Assembly (NCBI RefSeq): GCF_000834635.1
Contig: NZ_JXQV01000043.1
Span: 1-64,000, forward strand
Direction of reading: 5' to 3'
Length of the DNA: 64,000 bases
Source of the DNA: Agrobacterium tumefaciens
GTDB lineage: Bacteria > Pseudomonadota > Alphaproteobacteria > Rhizobiales > Rhizobiaceae
The notes below the pieces were generated by a model, which ran no database searches, was not told the DNA's origin, and saw nothing but the letters and a program-made list of their open reading frames with translations. The number at the start of each line of letters is the position of its first letter. Position 1 is the first letter of the stretch. This document shows positions 63,774 to 64,000 of this stretch, piece by piece. The translations under genes were made by a program, and so were the position numbers.

Positions 63774-64000
63774 GACGACCTCCAGTGCATGACGACCCTT
63801 CACACGACCGAAATACAGGTCGCTTCCTCAGCAAAGGCATCGCTTTATTATTTCTATTGTTATCACTTTATATCATTTGTAAAGCCCAATTTCGCAAGCG
63901 TTCGGCTCTTTTTAGAAGACGCTTTTTGACTGGGCAATTGCCTCGGAAATGACTGTCTTTTTGCTGATAAAGTGAGCAATAAATGCTATTTCAGAGATGA
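63774..64000. promoter_or_regulatory. Promoter region of the catabolic operon with inverted TCACTTTAT repeats
   Basis: Upstream of the first operon gene the sequence becomes AT-rich. TCACTTTAT occurs at 63863-63871 and its exact complement ATAAAGTGA at 63967-63975. Such paired inverted copies could be operators for a regulator encoded just beyond the window, possibly divergently. No regulator gene lies within the operon itself. Promoter boxes are not assigned. Confidence 0.45.

Noticed and set aside
1-64000. tRNA, rRNA, prophage or CRISPR loci
   Set aside because: No cloverleaf-like tRNA, rRNA sequence, integrase or regular short repeat array was recognised by reading; a tool scan could still find a tRNA I missed.

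Overview
The window is chromosomal-type DNA from an alphaproteobacterium of the order Rhizobiales/Hyphomicrobiales (Rhizobiaceae or Brucellaceae type). The reasons are a DUF1127 gene followed by CCUCCUCCC-loop small RNAs, an ExoY/PrsDE-style exopolysaccharide locus, and a LIV-type ABC operon with a Tat-exported binding protein. Species cannot be fixed from sequence alone.

Layout. (1) 1-6.9 kb is ordinary mixed content: a truncated membrane protein, a DUF1127 gene with four anti-Shine-Dalgarno hairpins downstream, a medium-chain reductase, CorA, an SDR, an esterase remnant and a GntR/UTRA regulator. (2) 7-50 kb is a large exopolysaccharide and secreted-protein island, somewhat AT-richer by eye than the 50.6-63.8 kb block. 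It contains an ExoY-like priming transferase, an outer-membrane export lipoprotein, two Wzc/ExoP-type tyrosine kinases, two type I secretion ATPase/adaptor pairs, a TolC-like lipoprotein and a LapG-like periplasmic protease. It also has two GT4 and one GT2 glycosyltransferases, O-acyl/acetyl transferases, two Wzy/WaaL-like proteins, a Wzx-like flippase, UDP-glucose dehydrogenase and UDP-glucuronate epimerase. Three related parallel beta-helix proteins lie in it; two carry RTX repeats and are divergently transcribed. IS3-family orfA remnants lie near both ends (about 9 kb and 50.1 kb). (3) 50.6-63.8 kb is one tightly packed 14-gene minus-strand catabolic operon, transcribed from about 63.8 kb leftward.

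How the genes fit together. The island reads as a Wzx/Wzy-dependent exopolysaccharide system. A lipid-linked repeat is started by the ExoY homologue, extended by the glycosyltransferases using UDP-uronic acids made locally, decorated by acyl/acetyl transferases, flipped, polymerised, and exported under control of the tyrosine kinases. The type I systems probably export the RTX beta-helix proteins, which may cut or epimerise the polymer or attach to it.

The catabolic operon combines an isochorismatase-fold amidase, two PuuE/imidase-like deacetylase-fold enzymes, an aconitase-family large/small pair, a branched-chain-amino-acid-type ABC importer, an isocitrate-lyase/PEP-mutase-family lyase, a fumarate-reductase-like flavoprotein, and two Asp/Glu-racemase-fold proteins lacking both catalytic cysteines. 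My inference, not proven, is a pathway that opens a cyclic imide or similar N-heterocycle, removes ammonia, hydrates the unsaturated diacid and splits it into a 2-oxoacid plus a carboxylate. This operon and the sRNA array are the two most interesting parts of the window.
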